Below, piece after piece: positions 9,473 through 18,299 of a stretch of DNA of 35,105 bases; within the stretch, counting starts at the first letter, position 1, and each line of letters starts with the position of its first letter. Source of the DNA: Perkinsus marinus ATCC 50983 (lineage: Eukaryota > Perkinsozoa > Perkinsida > Perkinsidae); NCBI RefSeq assembly GCF_000006405.1, contig NW_003212599.1, forward strand, positions 8,686-43,790, in the 5' to 3' direction. The notes under the pieces are model-generated. The model searched no databases. It had not been told where the DNA came from and was given only the letters and a program-made list of their open reading frames with translations. The position numbers were made by a program, and so were the translations under genes.

Positions 9473-10996
9473 TCACTGCTTGCTGTCATCTGCAATTAGT
9501 TGTGAATCTGGTTTTTGTCGAGCAATAACAGCAGCGTAAACACGACGATAGTAGGGTAACATAAGCAAACAACAGACAGCACCCACAATGCATAAGCCTA
9601 TGAGCACGTAGTAGTAATAGTCATAATGGGCGCCGACAACTGACTCATGAGGATGGTCGAGATCGAAGTTGGGAAGCCACGGAGAGGCGACTTGGAAGAG
9701 TACTGCCGATAGACTGTTAGCAATTGCCATGAAACATAGGTTAACAGCTGAGGCAACGGCCTTGAGCTCTGGCGGGGCGTGCGTGAAGGCAACTTCATAG
9801 CTCGTCGAGATGAGGAAAATTTCACCAGCAGCTATCAGGGAGAACTGAGGGATCTGCCACCAGATAGAGACGGTGAATAAAGGCTCAGCCATGACAACAT
9901 ACTCCACAATTAGAGCAGAAACCAGAGCCAACCCACCCAGTAGTGAACCAATACAGAATCGCCCCAACACTGGTGGCATCTTACCATGTCTACGCAGCCA
10001 GGGATAGAGCACTCTGTCCACCAAAACAGAGACCACTACGACTGCTATAGGATCCACGTTCTGCATCAGAGCCGCTGGCATATCCCAACCGAAAGTGTTA
10101 CGGTCCATCTTAAATCCTTGAGTGAGGAATGCAGTAGTCATGTTATTGTATGCCATGTTGAAAGGGATAATTAGAGCAAATAATGGTAGTAAATAAAAGA
10201 ATACTTTCGTGTCCTCAATAAAATCATCTTTAAATTTTCCTCCCTGGCTTTCCTTGTTCTTGTTTACAGAGCACCGAGCAATGGAAAATGCCGTTACCTT
10301 ACATACCTCTAACACAGCAGATCCTTGCGGCTTAGCCTTAACATAGCGATTCATGAAATCGCCCAGAACGAATACTATAGTAGCCACCACAAAGAAGGCT
10401 AATGGGAAGGCAAAGCTAGCCGTGAAATTAACTTGCTGCAGCAAAATTGGTGTGACGATTCCTCCAATAATGGCACCCAAATTAATAGAAGCATAGAAAT
10501 AAGTGAAAAATCGCGTAATCAACTCTTTGTGTTCCTCCGGGTGCATTTGCTGCGCACCCATAACATTAACGCAGCTTTTGATACCACCAGCGCCGACCGT
10601 GATGAGCCCCAACAGTGAGAGATGTATCATCCAAGGCTCGCTGATTGACCGAACTGATGAGAGGGTGAGAATAATTAGGCCCAGCATATAGAGGAGCGAG
10701 AAGCCAAGAATAGTGAAGTAGACTCCTGTAAAAGTGTCAGCCAGAATACCTCCCAGAAGTGGCGTTACATACAGCACAGCATTGAAGGTAGAGATGTACG
10801 AGTCGGCTTGCGTATCCGGATAGTTAAGATACTCCTTGAGGAAGAGCTGCAGGTTGGGAGTAAGGCCATAAAACGCCAATCTCTCACAGAATTCTTGCAT
10901 TAGTATGAATATGCAAGCGACCCATATAGGATTCTCGAAGTAGTGATAAGTGTTGCCGGTACGATCAGTCCACGAGTAAGGTTTCTCGGATGGCAT
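9473..10996 (-). CDS. Proton-coupled oligopeptide transporter (POT/PTR2, SLC15 family)
   Basis: A single-exon frame of 507 aa. Near the N-terminus it has the ExxER proton-coupling motif (E35, E38, R39 in EFCERLAFYG). The first PTR2 signature region follows around residues 130-180 (GAGGIKSCVNVMGAQQ, then FFTYFYASINLGAIIGG). A second conserved block lies in the C-terminal half (WWQIPQFSLIAAGEIFLIST, then SYEVAFTHAPPELKA). Roughly twelve hydrophobic segments are visible, with a central basic and Lys-rich cytosolic loop around residues 215-255. Family members import di- and tripeptides with protons across the plasma membrane. In a parasite or osmotroph this would serve nutrient uptake, but that is inference. 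The ATG at 10996 precedes MPSEKPYSW and is the natural start. Confidence 0.95.
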   Translation of the reverse strand: MPSEKPYSWTDRTGNTYHYFENPIWVACIFILMQEFCERLAFYGLTPNLQLFLKEYLNYPDTQADSYISTFNAVLYVTPLLGGILADTFTGVYFTILGFSLLYMLGLIILTLSSVRSISEPWMIHLSLLGLITVGAGGIKSCVNVMGAQQMHPEEHKELITRFFTYFYASINLGAIIGGIVTPILLQQVNFTASFAFPLAFFVVATIVFVLGDFMNRYVKAKPQGSAVLEVCKVTAFSIARCSVNKNKESQGGKFKDDFIEDTKVFFYLLPLFALIIPFNMAYNNMTTAFLTQGFKMDRNTFGWDMPAALMQNVDPIAVVVVSVLVDRVLYPWLRRHGKMPPVLGRFCIGSLLGGLALVSALIVEYVVMAEPLFTVSIWWQIPQFSLIAAGEIFLISTSYEVAFTHAPPELKAVASAVNLCFMAIANSLSAVLFQVASPWLPNFDLDHPHESVVGAHYDYYYYVLIGLCIVGAVCCLLMLPYYRRVYAAVIARQKPDSQLIADDSKQ

Positions 10997-11925
10997 GCTG
11001 AAACCCGTAGGAAATAAACCTATGAGACAATACAGTTAGACAAATACTAGCCACCATAGTGCTCGACTCTGTGTACTAGTTCAGACTCATTTCCGGTCGA
11101 TCGCGGCAGTCCCACCAAGAGGAAGTCTCCTGATCATTATCACACAATAACTTCCTCTCCCAAGCGGGTCACCCGTACTCGAAACAATGATATACGCTAC
11201 CTATACATACGCTAGCAGGATACATGCTAGCATACGCCGACCTCGGCAAGTGACGCTTGGAGAAGGGAGGCTCAGCATAATACAGCAACAACGAACACAA
11301 ACACCCCCAACATTGCTGAGTCAACAGGAGGAAGCAAGAATCCGCGATCTGCGTTTAGAGATCTCCACACACACGAAGGTCAATATTTCCCACCTACGCC
11401 GCGCTAGCCGAAAAACGTGGAGGGCACAGCGCATAATCATTTTAACGAGGTAAGATTGGAAATATGAACGTTGCGAATACGTATGACATACGTTGTATGT
11501 CGCATCATACGCTATCGCCCTAGCCAGTTGTAAGTTACGACTGGTAGTCCTCAAATCACCAGAGTTAGTGTCGAGGGTCGAAACATAAAATGCGTCCATG
11601 ATTGTTGCACGCAAGTACACTGAGCACTGGAAGAGACAGAATGAGGCTGGCCCGCACAATAAGGCCACAGACCACTGCTCACGAGCGATCGTCCATAAGT
11701 GATCATAGTTATAGTTCTGATCATTGATTAGCGCTGACAGTTGATGCCACTGATGCCTGAAGGGACGAATCGCAGGTGAGGTCCCTCTCAGGAGCAGGTA
11801 TATGTGTGCGTGAGTTTGTGGGCGTGTTGAATGACGACTTACGCCGCTACGCCTTACGTGAAGTCATCCCACATTCTCCATGCTAACCTCCTCGCGTATC
11901 CACTCATTTCATAAGGCTGCAAGCC
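10997..11925. other. Upstream region of the oligopeptide transporter; no firm gene
   Basis: Overlapping short frames occur on both strands: 11187-11453 on + (88 codons, basic and Gln-rich) and 11321-11596 on - from the ATG of MDAFYVSTLDTNS. Neither is recognised and each may be the shadow of the other. A short local duplication around CATACGCTAGCAGGATACATGCTAGCATACG lies near 11205-11236. Confidence 0.4.
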
Positions 11926-12111
11926 TTAGCCCTCCTCAGCGACTCTACCGAAGACGGCTGACAAACCATAAGGCTTATTGATCTGTTCAGCTCCACTACT
12001 CCGGAAGGCCTCCGTATTAGCCTTCACGTAGTACTTGTGAGTAAATACGAACTGGTACACTGGTGTAAGTGAGATTACCTCGAATGGGATATACGACTTA
12101 GTCGTCCTCAT
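11926..12111 (-). CDS. Hypothetical 61-aa fragment or last exon
   Basis: The frame reads MRTTKSYIPFEVISLTP and ends AVFGRVAEEG before TAG-free DNA and a TAA stop. The composition is protein-like (FTHKYYVKANTEAFRSSGA). Immediately upstream on the same strand there is a strong GTAAGT donor, preceded by KAFKLAKLIQ in another frame, but the only acceptor that would restore phase leaves a 17-nt intron, which is doubtful. Probably an exon of a larger gene, or a relic like the neighbouring eEF2-like piece. Family unknown. Confidence 0.35.
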   Translation of the reverse strand: MRTTKSYIPFEVISLTPVYQFVFTHKYYVKANTEAFRSSGAEQINKPYGLSAVFGRVAEEG

Positions 12112-12328
12112 TCCACCCCATAAGCTCCTGCATAGCGTACTTACCACTGTATCAGCTTCGCCAGTTTAAACGCCTTCCTGATTCATCTCAATTCGAATTT
12201 AGTGTCCACATGATTCAGTATGAGCTCCACAACAAGCCTATATAGTGGAGATAAACTCATTACGACCCCGATGAGAACCACAAGCGTCACGAGCGCACAT
12301 ACCCTACCCAATCCATGGAGCTCCTACT

Positions 12329-12496
12329 TCATACCCGGACAGCTTCATCGGAAAGAATATGCTTGGTGTGATCAGTGACACCTGTCATACATCCTACAGC
12401 CAATACCGCACCATCGGATACTCTCAACGCTGCCGTAACGAACTCGGATGAGAATTCCAACTGCCCACAGGAACCCCGTCGCAGAGGATTTGGCCG
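12329..12496 (-). pseudogene. eEF2-like GTPase fragment (switch II/G3 region), probably a relic
   Basis: A 55-codon stop-to-stop frame contains LEFSSEFVTAALRVSDGA, which closely matches the eEF2 sequence after the G3 motif (VDFSSEVTAALRVTDGA in typical eEF2). It continues as AVGCMTGVTDHTKHIL, matching VVDCVSGVCVQTETVL. The G3 motif itself is altered: where eEF2 has DSPGH, this has GSCGQ, so the catalytic His is Gln and the Mg-binding Asp is lost. One extra residue is inserted after SSE. The frame ends at TGA 12329; after an 11-base shift, a second frame (about 12318-12182) reads with weak eEF2-like character (LYRLVVELILNHVD). No P-loop was found upstream. The data favour a decayed copy, although a divergent spliced paralogue is possible. 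Confidence 0.6.
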
Positions 12497-13159
12497 TCAC
12501 AACTAAACTGAACAACAACAACAACAATCAGAAATCATCTGAGCCTCCTCCCCACGAAATTCAGATCTCGGATTCTTCGAGAGTGGGGTTTACGTGATCA
12601 GCTAGATCCCTCCCGAGAGGCTTTCCCACGGAAGCCCATCCAGCTCTGTTGTTCCTCATACAGAAGTTTCCCAGGACAAATCGGTACTATCATCTAATAC
12701 TAATAACACGGCACCTTCGAAAGCGCAGAAGAGACGTTGGTAATGTGATTCGAGATACTACAGAGCGAAGACCTTCCTACTAACTTGGGAGTCAGGCCTC
12801 CACACATACTCATACTCTCCAGTACCTACCAGCAACGCACAATGAAAAACATATCACGACACCGCTGCACCAGGGGAACATCCCCACCAAAAAACTATGT
12901 TTGTCTAGTTGGTACCAAAACAAACTGAACCATTTCGAGTATGCGGACAGAGTATCATGCCATTTTGCCGCATACACTAATGCATACTATGCTCACGACT
13001 ATCCAATAGCGTCCTATTACGTTTGGCGAAAAGGCCGAGCTGTAGAGACCTCAGCTTGAGAGTAAACCGAGGACCTATCTCCTGTAGGGCGCATCTATCA
13101 TCCTTATCAGTATTCTCTAGATCCCGAAAGACGTACCTAAGAGACCATCCTCATCATCA
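12497..13159. other. No gene resolved; possible decayed coding sequence
   Basis: Reading frames here are short on both strands. On the minus strand, pieces such as EGAVLLVLDDSTDL (near 12710) look coding but have no connections. An ACA/CAA-rich stretch lies at 12509-12530. Confidence 0.35.
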
Positions 13160-15320
13160 TCATAGCCACATAGGTATGCATGAATAAAGATACTGTAGTG
13201 CCCCTAGGAAAATGGTACCCATCCGCTGACCGCGCGCCACAAATAAACCAATACTACCGGTAATGGCGGAGATACAAAGTCCCGTTGGTTGTGGAAGCAC
13301 GACTCTCCGACCTTAAGTCAGCTGGATCGCACTGATCATCACTGCTCATCTCGNNNNNNNNNNNNNNNNNNNNNNNNNNNNNNNNNNNNNNNNNNNNNNN
13401 NNNNNNNNNNNNNNNNNNNNNNNNNNNNNNNNNNNNNNNNNNNNNNNNNNNNNATTGGCTTTCACCGAACAGTCTTGAGCATAAAGAGCGCATTTTTTTC
13501 TCGGGCGAATTCGAAAATTTTGCATTTCGCGCATACTAAGTAGTGTTTCAGGCTGAAACTCTAGCAAGTCCTAGATGTACCGATGAGCTATCATACACTG
13601 AAGTGAAACCGTCATATTCGTGACTGTTGCTATTAGTAAAAAATACGCTCTTCATATTAGTAACTTAATAATATGAAGAGCGTATTTTTTTCTCGGGCGA
13701 ATTCGAAAATTTTGCGTTCCTCTTTGAGAGTTTTGAGCAGAAACTTTAACAGAGCATAGCTATGATGATTAGCTACTATATGCTGACATGAAACTGTAAT
13801 ATTCGGAACTGTTACAGAGATATGAGGGCGAGCGAGAGAATCGCTAAACCCGGAGCCGTGCAAATTCCTCAGATCCACTTCCTGCTTACCAAAAAGGCTT
13901 CCAATCTGCCTCCCTACTCTGTGACCAAGTCTCGTACCAAAACCATTCAGCAGTAGCTCAGGACGGTCCTCAGGGTTACCTGAATATAGCGGCACTTCAA
14001 CACTGTAAGAATCGGCTCATGGCGCCTTATTACATGTAGCTCCATGCTTCATATCAGCTCCCAACTCTAAACTGGTAAGCCTCCAGTAGGAAGTAGGACC
14101 CTCAGGCAAGCTAGTGATGTGGAGAGAGGAGGGCTCATGCTTTCTGTCCTCCGACAGTACCTCAACAAACACAGTAACTATCCATAGCGTCAAAAAAGTC
14201 ATCGGTAAGTTCAGAAAAGCTCGAAAAAAGCGGATAAGTGCAAACAAGGTCGGTTCGGAAATACCCAATTCTCATGGGAAAATTCATGTTTATACTTTCC
14301 CCCATGCAAACTTCGTATTCGTAATGTTCCTCCCTGCCTACCACAACTGCTGTGAATCCTCTATTGTTAGCAAAGTCGCAAATCTTGGTGATAGGGAAAT
14401 GCTTCTTCCGGAAGTACTGCAGGCCCGGCACCACTTCGACCAGCTCTTTGATGAGACCGTACGATCGCTCAGAGGGATACTGAATACAGAGGTCCCAGGT
14501 TCGATTCCCAGGCCCGTCATTTCCCCATATTACTGCCATAGACGTCGTTAGCATTATCTTAGGCTCCACAGGCTCCCTCTGCTCCTCCTCCTCCTCTCCC
14601 TCATCCTGTCCAGCTTCCACCGTAGTAGGAACTGTACTGGGCGTATCTTCCCCAGCTGCTGCTTGCCCTAGTGGGAGAACCTCGCTAGTAGGAGGTGGGG
14701 TAGGAAAGGTGTGCCTGGCGAGTTATGATTCATAATACGATCGAGTACGGTAACCTATGCACTACACAATGGAGTTTCATCCGCTTCACGTGACGTGGCG
14801 TTAAACTCCGTGAAAAACCCGATGTTCGCGGTGATATGCAGTAGTCGCGAGATATATATTTTTCACTATTGTTTTCCATACCACGAATGGGCGAACAAAC
14901 TCCGTTGTACTTTCAAGAACAATTAAGAATTAATTAGAGGCGTAATTTTTCTAAAAATTAAAAAAAAAATGAAAATTTTTCGTAATTTCTTTTTTTTGAA
15001 AAATCGGATATAATCTATATCTAAGCCTTGTTTAAGTTTCAGCCAGAAACACTTCATGGTTAATGTGGAATATTGAATCTCCGAATTCGGCAAGGAGAAA
15101 AATACGCTCCTTAGCTATCCGTCTCCATCTTCACGAGAAGATGATTATTGCTTTATCGCTACGATAAGGATCCACGAATAAATAGGGAGTAAGATCACAC
15201 GTAAGTTTTATGTGTATAACAGAGGCTACTAGCATCAACTATTACTATTATTATTACTATTACTATTACTATTACTACTACTACTACTACTACTACTACT
15301 CCTACTACTACTACTACTAG

Positions 15321-15358
<38 letters not shown>

Positions 15359-15790
15359 GTACTACTACTACTACTACTAGTACTACTACTACTACCTGAA
15401 CTCATCCATCCTCTCATCCGCCCTAACCTCCTCATCCCCTTCTGGAGGCAGCATCGTAACATCTGCTTCCCTCATCATTTCGATAGTCGTAGTCACCGGC
15501 ACATCGACCTATTGGCACTATAACCTATTGCCTTTTATGCGGTATTATTACTACCTCCTCTCCTCTAGCTCTAGCTTCTTGTCTTTGCTTTCTAGTCTCC
15601 CTCTTAACCTTCTTCTTCTCCCTATATTGTCGTCCGACCTACCATACCACATTTCCGCCACATCTCGCCAGCAACACCCTCCCTACGAGCTCTTGTCGCT
15701 TCCATTTATTCGGTATATGCACATCCCCTTCTGGAATCTTCTCCGCATTGGCCGTCTTATGACCTGCATCACATCAATGCAAACCTCCAT
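13160..15790 (-). CDS. RPF1: Ribosome production factor 1 (Brix domain), 3' end disrupted
   Basis: A spliced minus-strand gene for the nucleolar Brix-domain protein needed for 60S maturation. Likely start ATG 15790 (ME), then exons about 15759-15643 (IPNKWKRQEL), 15621-15555, 15508-15396 (TIEMMREAD, GDEEVRADERMDEF), 14684-14534 (EPKIMLTTS), 14479-14342 (ELVEVVPGLQYFRKKHF, FANNRGFTAVV), 14160-14034 (SEDRKHEPSSL, SLPEGPTSYW), 13994-13890 (RPELLLNGFGTRLGHRVGR). Phases agree at every join from 15621 to 13890. These blocks match the family in order: the basic N-terminus, the PKI-LTTS entry to Brix, NEDRK, LP-GPT, and NNF-TRLGH. The final block from 13311 shows GRRVV, FHNQRDF and YLRHYR in three successive frames, then GQRM-like sequence, ending at 13160. 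So either the gene is broken there or the assembly beside the gap is faulty. Introns carry repeat families B and C and a microsatellite. Confidence 0.85.
13354..13453. other. Assembly gap, 100 N
   Basis: Exactly 100 undetermined bases, typical of a gap of unknown true size. It falls inside the last RPF1 intron, between two copies of repeat family C and the damaged final exon. Confidence 1.
13484..13636 (+). repeat. Dispersed repeat family C, copy 1
   Basis: It begins GAGCGCATTTTTTTCTCGGG, followed by CGAATTCGAAAATTTTGC, and can be aligned along about 150 bp with the copy that starts at 13677 (shared blocks include AGAAACT/TGAAACTCTAGCA and TGAAACYGTMATATTCG). It lies in the last RPF1 intron, just after the assembly gap. 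Confidence 0.8.
13638..13690. repeat. Perfect 22-bp inverted repeat with a 9-nt loop
   Basis: The left arm 13638-13659 (AAAAAATACGCTCTTCATAT...) is the exact reverse complement of 13669-13690. The right arm is also the start of repeat copy C2, so the left arm is an inverted copy of the C terminus. It could form a stable hairpin in RNA or DNA. Confidence 0.9.
13677..13822 (+). repeat. Dispersed repeat family C, copy 2
   Basis: It shares GAGCGYATTTTTTTCTCGGG and CGAATTCGAAAATTTTGC with copy 1 and aligns with it to about 13822. It lies in the last RPF1 intron on the other side of the hairpin. The spurious minus-strand coding frame 13657-13890 runs through it. Confidence 0.8.
14755..14880 (+). 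repeat. Dispersed repeat family B, copy 1
   Basis: The core GTGAAAAACCCGATGTTCGC is followed by GGTGATATGCAGTAGTCGCG and ends TATTTTTCAC, so the core is bounded by inverted GTGAAAAA/TTTTTCAC. The flank TTCACGTGACGTGGCGT also matches the family. It lies in the 711-bp RPF1 intron. Related copies occur in three acyl-CoA synthetase introns. Confidence 0.8.
14925..15115 (-). repeat. Dispersed repeat family C, copy 3 (diverged, inverted)
   Basis: Read on the minus strand it begins GGAGCGTATTTTTCTCC, then GCCGAATTCGG, and further in has AAGTGTTTCTGGCTGAAACTT, matching AGTGTTTCAGGCTGAAACTC of copy 1. It is very AT-rich from 14940 to 15010. It lies in the same RPF1 intron as B copy 1. Confidence 0.65.
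15239..15395. repeat. ATT/ACT trinucleotide microsatellite
   Basis: About 155 bp of ATTACT, then ACT repeats with rare interruptions (CCT, AGT). On the minus strand it is a run of AGT/TAG that begins exactly at the 5' splice site of RPF1 exon 15508-15396. An apparent poly-Ser frame on that strand continues from the exon but is intronic in the preferred model. Confidence 0.97.
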
Positions 15791-15901
15791 GTAGCGATTG
15801 CAAAGACTGTGGCTCCCCGAGGGAGATTCTTTAGATCTGTCTGCGCTATCTAACGTAGAATTTGAAGAAGTGTCATGTTCCCGTCCTGGGTTTCAAACAG
15901 T

Positions 15902-16069
15902 GTGGGAAAATATGTACATGGTCAACCACATGCGTCGATGATAATGCGGGAATCCCGAGGAAATTTCGGGTAGATATTTTCATTTATACAAATTCAGGTA
16001 GAAGTGTACAAAAACCAACAAGAATTTCCAAAAATTTTCACGTAGTTGACCGTGTGCATGTTTTCCCAC
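15902..16069 (+). repeat. Dispersed repeat family A, copy 1 (31-bp terminal inverted repeats)
   Basis: The left arm 15902-15932 (GTGGGAAAATATGTACATGG...) and right arm 16039-16069 (ending GCATGTTTTCCCAC) pair at 26 of 31 positions. Total length is 168 bp. The interior GGTAGAAGTGTACAAAAACC is shared with the copies in acyl-CoA synthetase introns. The short plus-strand frame through it (15862-16140) is not a gene. The layout resembles a MITE. Confidence 0.85.
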
Positions 16070-16860
16070 AAGGGAACCCGAATAATTGTGTATTGTGTTT
16101 GCTCTGTTATCCTCCCGATGATAATAATGACAACCCATGATGGAAAATTGCAAGAGCTGCTCATCGAACAAGTTGCTCCATGGTGAATTTTACTACGAGG
16201 AGTGTCTGTTCATGGGAGAGCACAAAGTGTATCTATTTTTGTCACTCCCACCAGCATCAAAGACAAGTTTAAGCGAGTTCGTATTAATATATGTCTAGCG
16301 CATGCTGTTGTCAATATAGTGACATATGATGTCTTGATTTGACTTTGGGTTTTTGATATCAGTCTGTGTGGATGTAGTATATGCGCTGTTGTCTAAGACT
16401 ATGACCAACCACTACCCCCGTGATTACGTTGGAGGCATTTCTCCTGAGTTTGGACGAGTATTTTCCGTCGCTCCTTCTTGATGGACTTCTTCACCATTCA
16501 GTGCGAAGAGTACAGAATAAAACCCTGCCGAATCCATCACTACGATGCTTCGTGTCATAACAGACGCAAATCGATCAGCTTGGCGTGCGCTACAATCGAA
16601 AGTCGCTGTGAATTTGATCGATTATCCCTGCGAGGAGCCTGAGGCTTGTGATAAGAGGCCCCTCAGCGTGCGTAAAAGGGGAATTGTATAACCAGGAGGT
16701 GCCTTTGGGATGCGTTTAGTAGTAGGTCCTCGATCGTTGCGTTGCTTGTCGTGTGAATGGGGCGTTGTGGTTACATTGTAGCGTTTTTGGTATATCTAAT
16801 CGTATTGAGATTGGTGTAATTATCGTATATAGCTTGTTGCTGCCCAACCAGAACTACTTG
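16070..16860. other. Upstream region of uL23; nothing recognised
   Basis: No coding chain or RNA gene is visible. It presumably holds the promoter and 5' leader of the ribosomal protein gene at 16861. The two upstream open frames (from 16753 and on the minus strand) are shadows. Confidence 0.55.
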
Positions 16861-17350
16861 ATGGCTCCTGCTACTGACGCTAAATCGAAGGCGTCTAAGA
16901 CCGGTGCCGCCCTCACCAAGGGTGTGCAGGTCAAGACCCGCAAGGTCAGGAAGAATACCACTTTCTTCAGACCTAAGACTCGTCAGACTCCCAAGGCTCC
17001 CAAGTAATTCTTGGCGACATACCTCGTCGAATTGGCTCTCATCACTATTCTGTAGGTACCCCCGTTCGGCTACTCCCACATTGACTAAGATGGACAAGTA
17101 CCGCATCATCCGTTCCCCCATGACCTCCGAGTGGGCCATGAAGCACATCGAGGATCTCAACACTTTGGTCTTCCTCTGTGACATCCAGGCCACCAAGCAG
17201 CAGATTCGCGATGCCGTTGAGTCTCTTTACGACATCAAGTGCAAGAAGGTGAACACCTTGGTGCGTCACGATGGTCTTAAGAAGGCTTATGTCAAGTTGG
17301 CTGATGACTTCGATGCCCTTGATGTTGGTAACAGGATCGGTATCATCTAA
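16861..17350 (+). CDS. RPL23A: 60S ribosomal protein L23a (uL23)
   Basis: Exon 1 16861-17003, intron 17004-17055 (52 bp, GTAATT donor, CTGTAG acceptor) and exon 2 17056-17350 give a 145-aa protein; joining in phase 2 restores PKYPRSA across the intron. The N-terminus is Lys/Ala-rich, as in eukaryotic L23a, followed by [20 protein letters not shown]. The conserved globular part starts at [20 protein letters not shown] and continues with [31 protein letters not shown] and [11 protein letters not shown] at the C-terminus. uL23 binds 25S/28S rRNA at the peptide exit tunnel and contacts the signal recognition particle. The ATG in context TTGATGGCT is followed at once by the family N-terminus. A normal, intact housekeeping gene. 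Confidence 0.97.
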
Positions 17351-18299
17351 TCAGCTTCGCGGATATCATTAGTTCCAACGAAATTGGGCGTGGCAGCGAA
17401 CTCAGCTTGCAGCAATTGTGTTGTGTTGCGTGATTAGTCACACGAATTATATGGGGAGATTGCGATGGAAAGTGATAATGAACATATCTGGTAGGCATAC
17501 GCCATCACCAAATAATACTAACCCGGTGGCCTGTGTACTCGAGGACAGCGTAGACTGATAAGTAGATCGAATTTTCCGCTTAGTTGGGTATTCTCAGTAG
17601 TAATACGGAAATAACCATGTACTAATCATTAATTATCAGTGGGTATTTTTCGCTGGCGATCAAGTCACCTGATCACTTTAGTGCTGGCTCTCGCATCAGA
17701 CTTCTTGAGGAGCGTTTAATGACGAGTGAAATGTGGTAGATACTGTCCGTTGAGTAAGATCTTGTACATATATCCAATATCCGGAATTTACGAGTTCGCT
17801 TCGTGTGTCTACCAGCCAAATGTAGGAGTCATTTGATTACATCGCAAAATGTGAAATTGTAAATTTACATGCGTATATTCGCACGCGCTCCGATCATATT
17901 CTCATCCAAATAGGACGAATGTGACCTCGTCGGGTACTTTTAGAACGAAGTCCTTATCTCACATCGTTCGATCTTGACACTACTATATATCTGCTCTCAC
18001 CGTTTAACCCCTTCACACCTCCTCATACCAATGACCCAAGTCCACGCTAGATTTATTCTGGATAAATCAAACCGATTGTGCCCAATTCACAACCAACGAC
18101 GATATTTTCGACATCCTCGAATTCAAGATCTGAATATTTACAATGACACGAGAGCGATACAAAATCCCATGAATTAATCCAACTCCTAAACGAAACGCAA
18201 TTGCTTTACGATAACCTACTTATCACAATTCTCACGTTTCTCAAAAAATGGATCAATATGATCCAACCCATTAAAATAAACCATAATCATCATAATTAT
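17351..18299. other. Convergent intergenic region between uL23 and EFL
   Basis: AT-rich DNA holding the 3' flanks of two convergent genes. The frame 17974-18177 has no recognisable content. No repeat family member or RNA gene is seen. Confidence 0.6.

Noticed and set aside
13657-13889. C-terminal extension of the RPF1 frame past 13890
   Set aside because: The frame stays open but runs through repeat C copy 2. A strong GTAAGC donor at 13889 and family conservation support ending the exon at 13890.
14114-14551. 145-codon plus-strand frame
   Set aside because: It lies antisense to three RPF1 exons with conserved Brix sequence; the plus-strand product is unrecognisable.
15235-15462. Poly-Ser protein on the minus strand
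   Set aside because: Its first part is the end of an RPF1 exon and the Ser run is the microsatellite read past a splice donor.
15862-16140. 92-codon plus-strand frame
   Set aside because: It coincides with repeat A copy 1, including both inverted ends.
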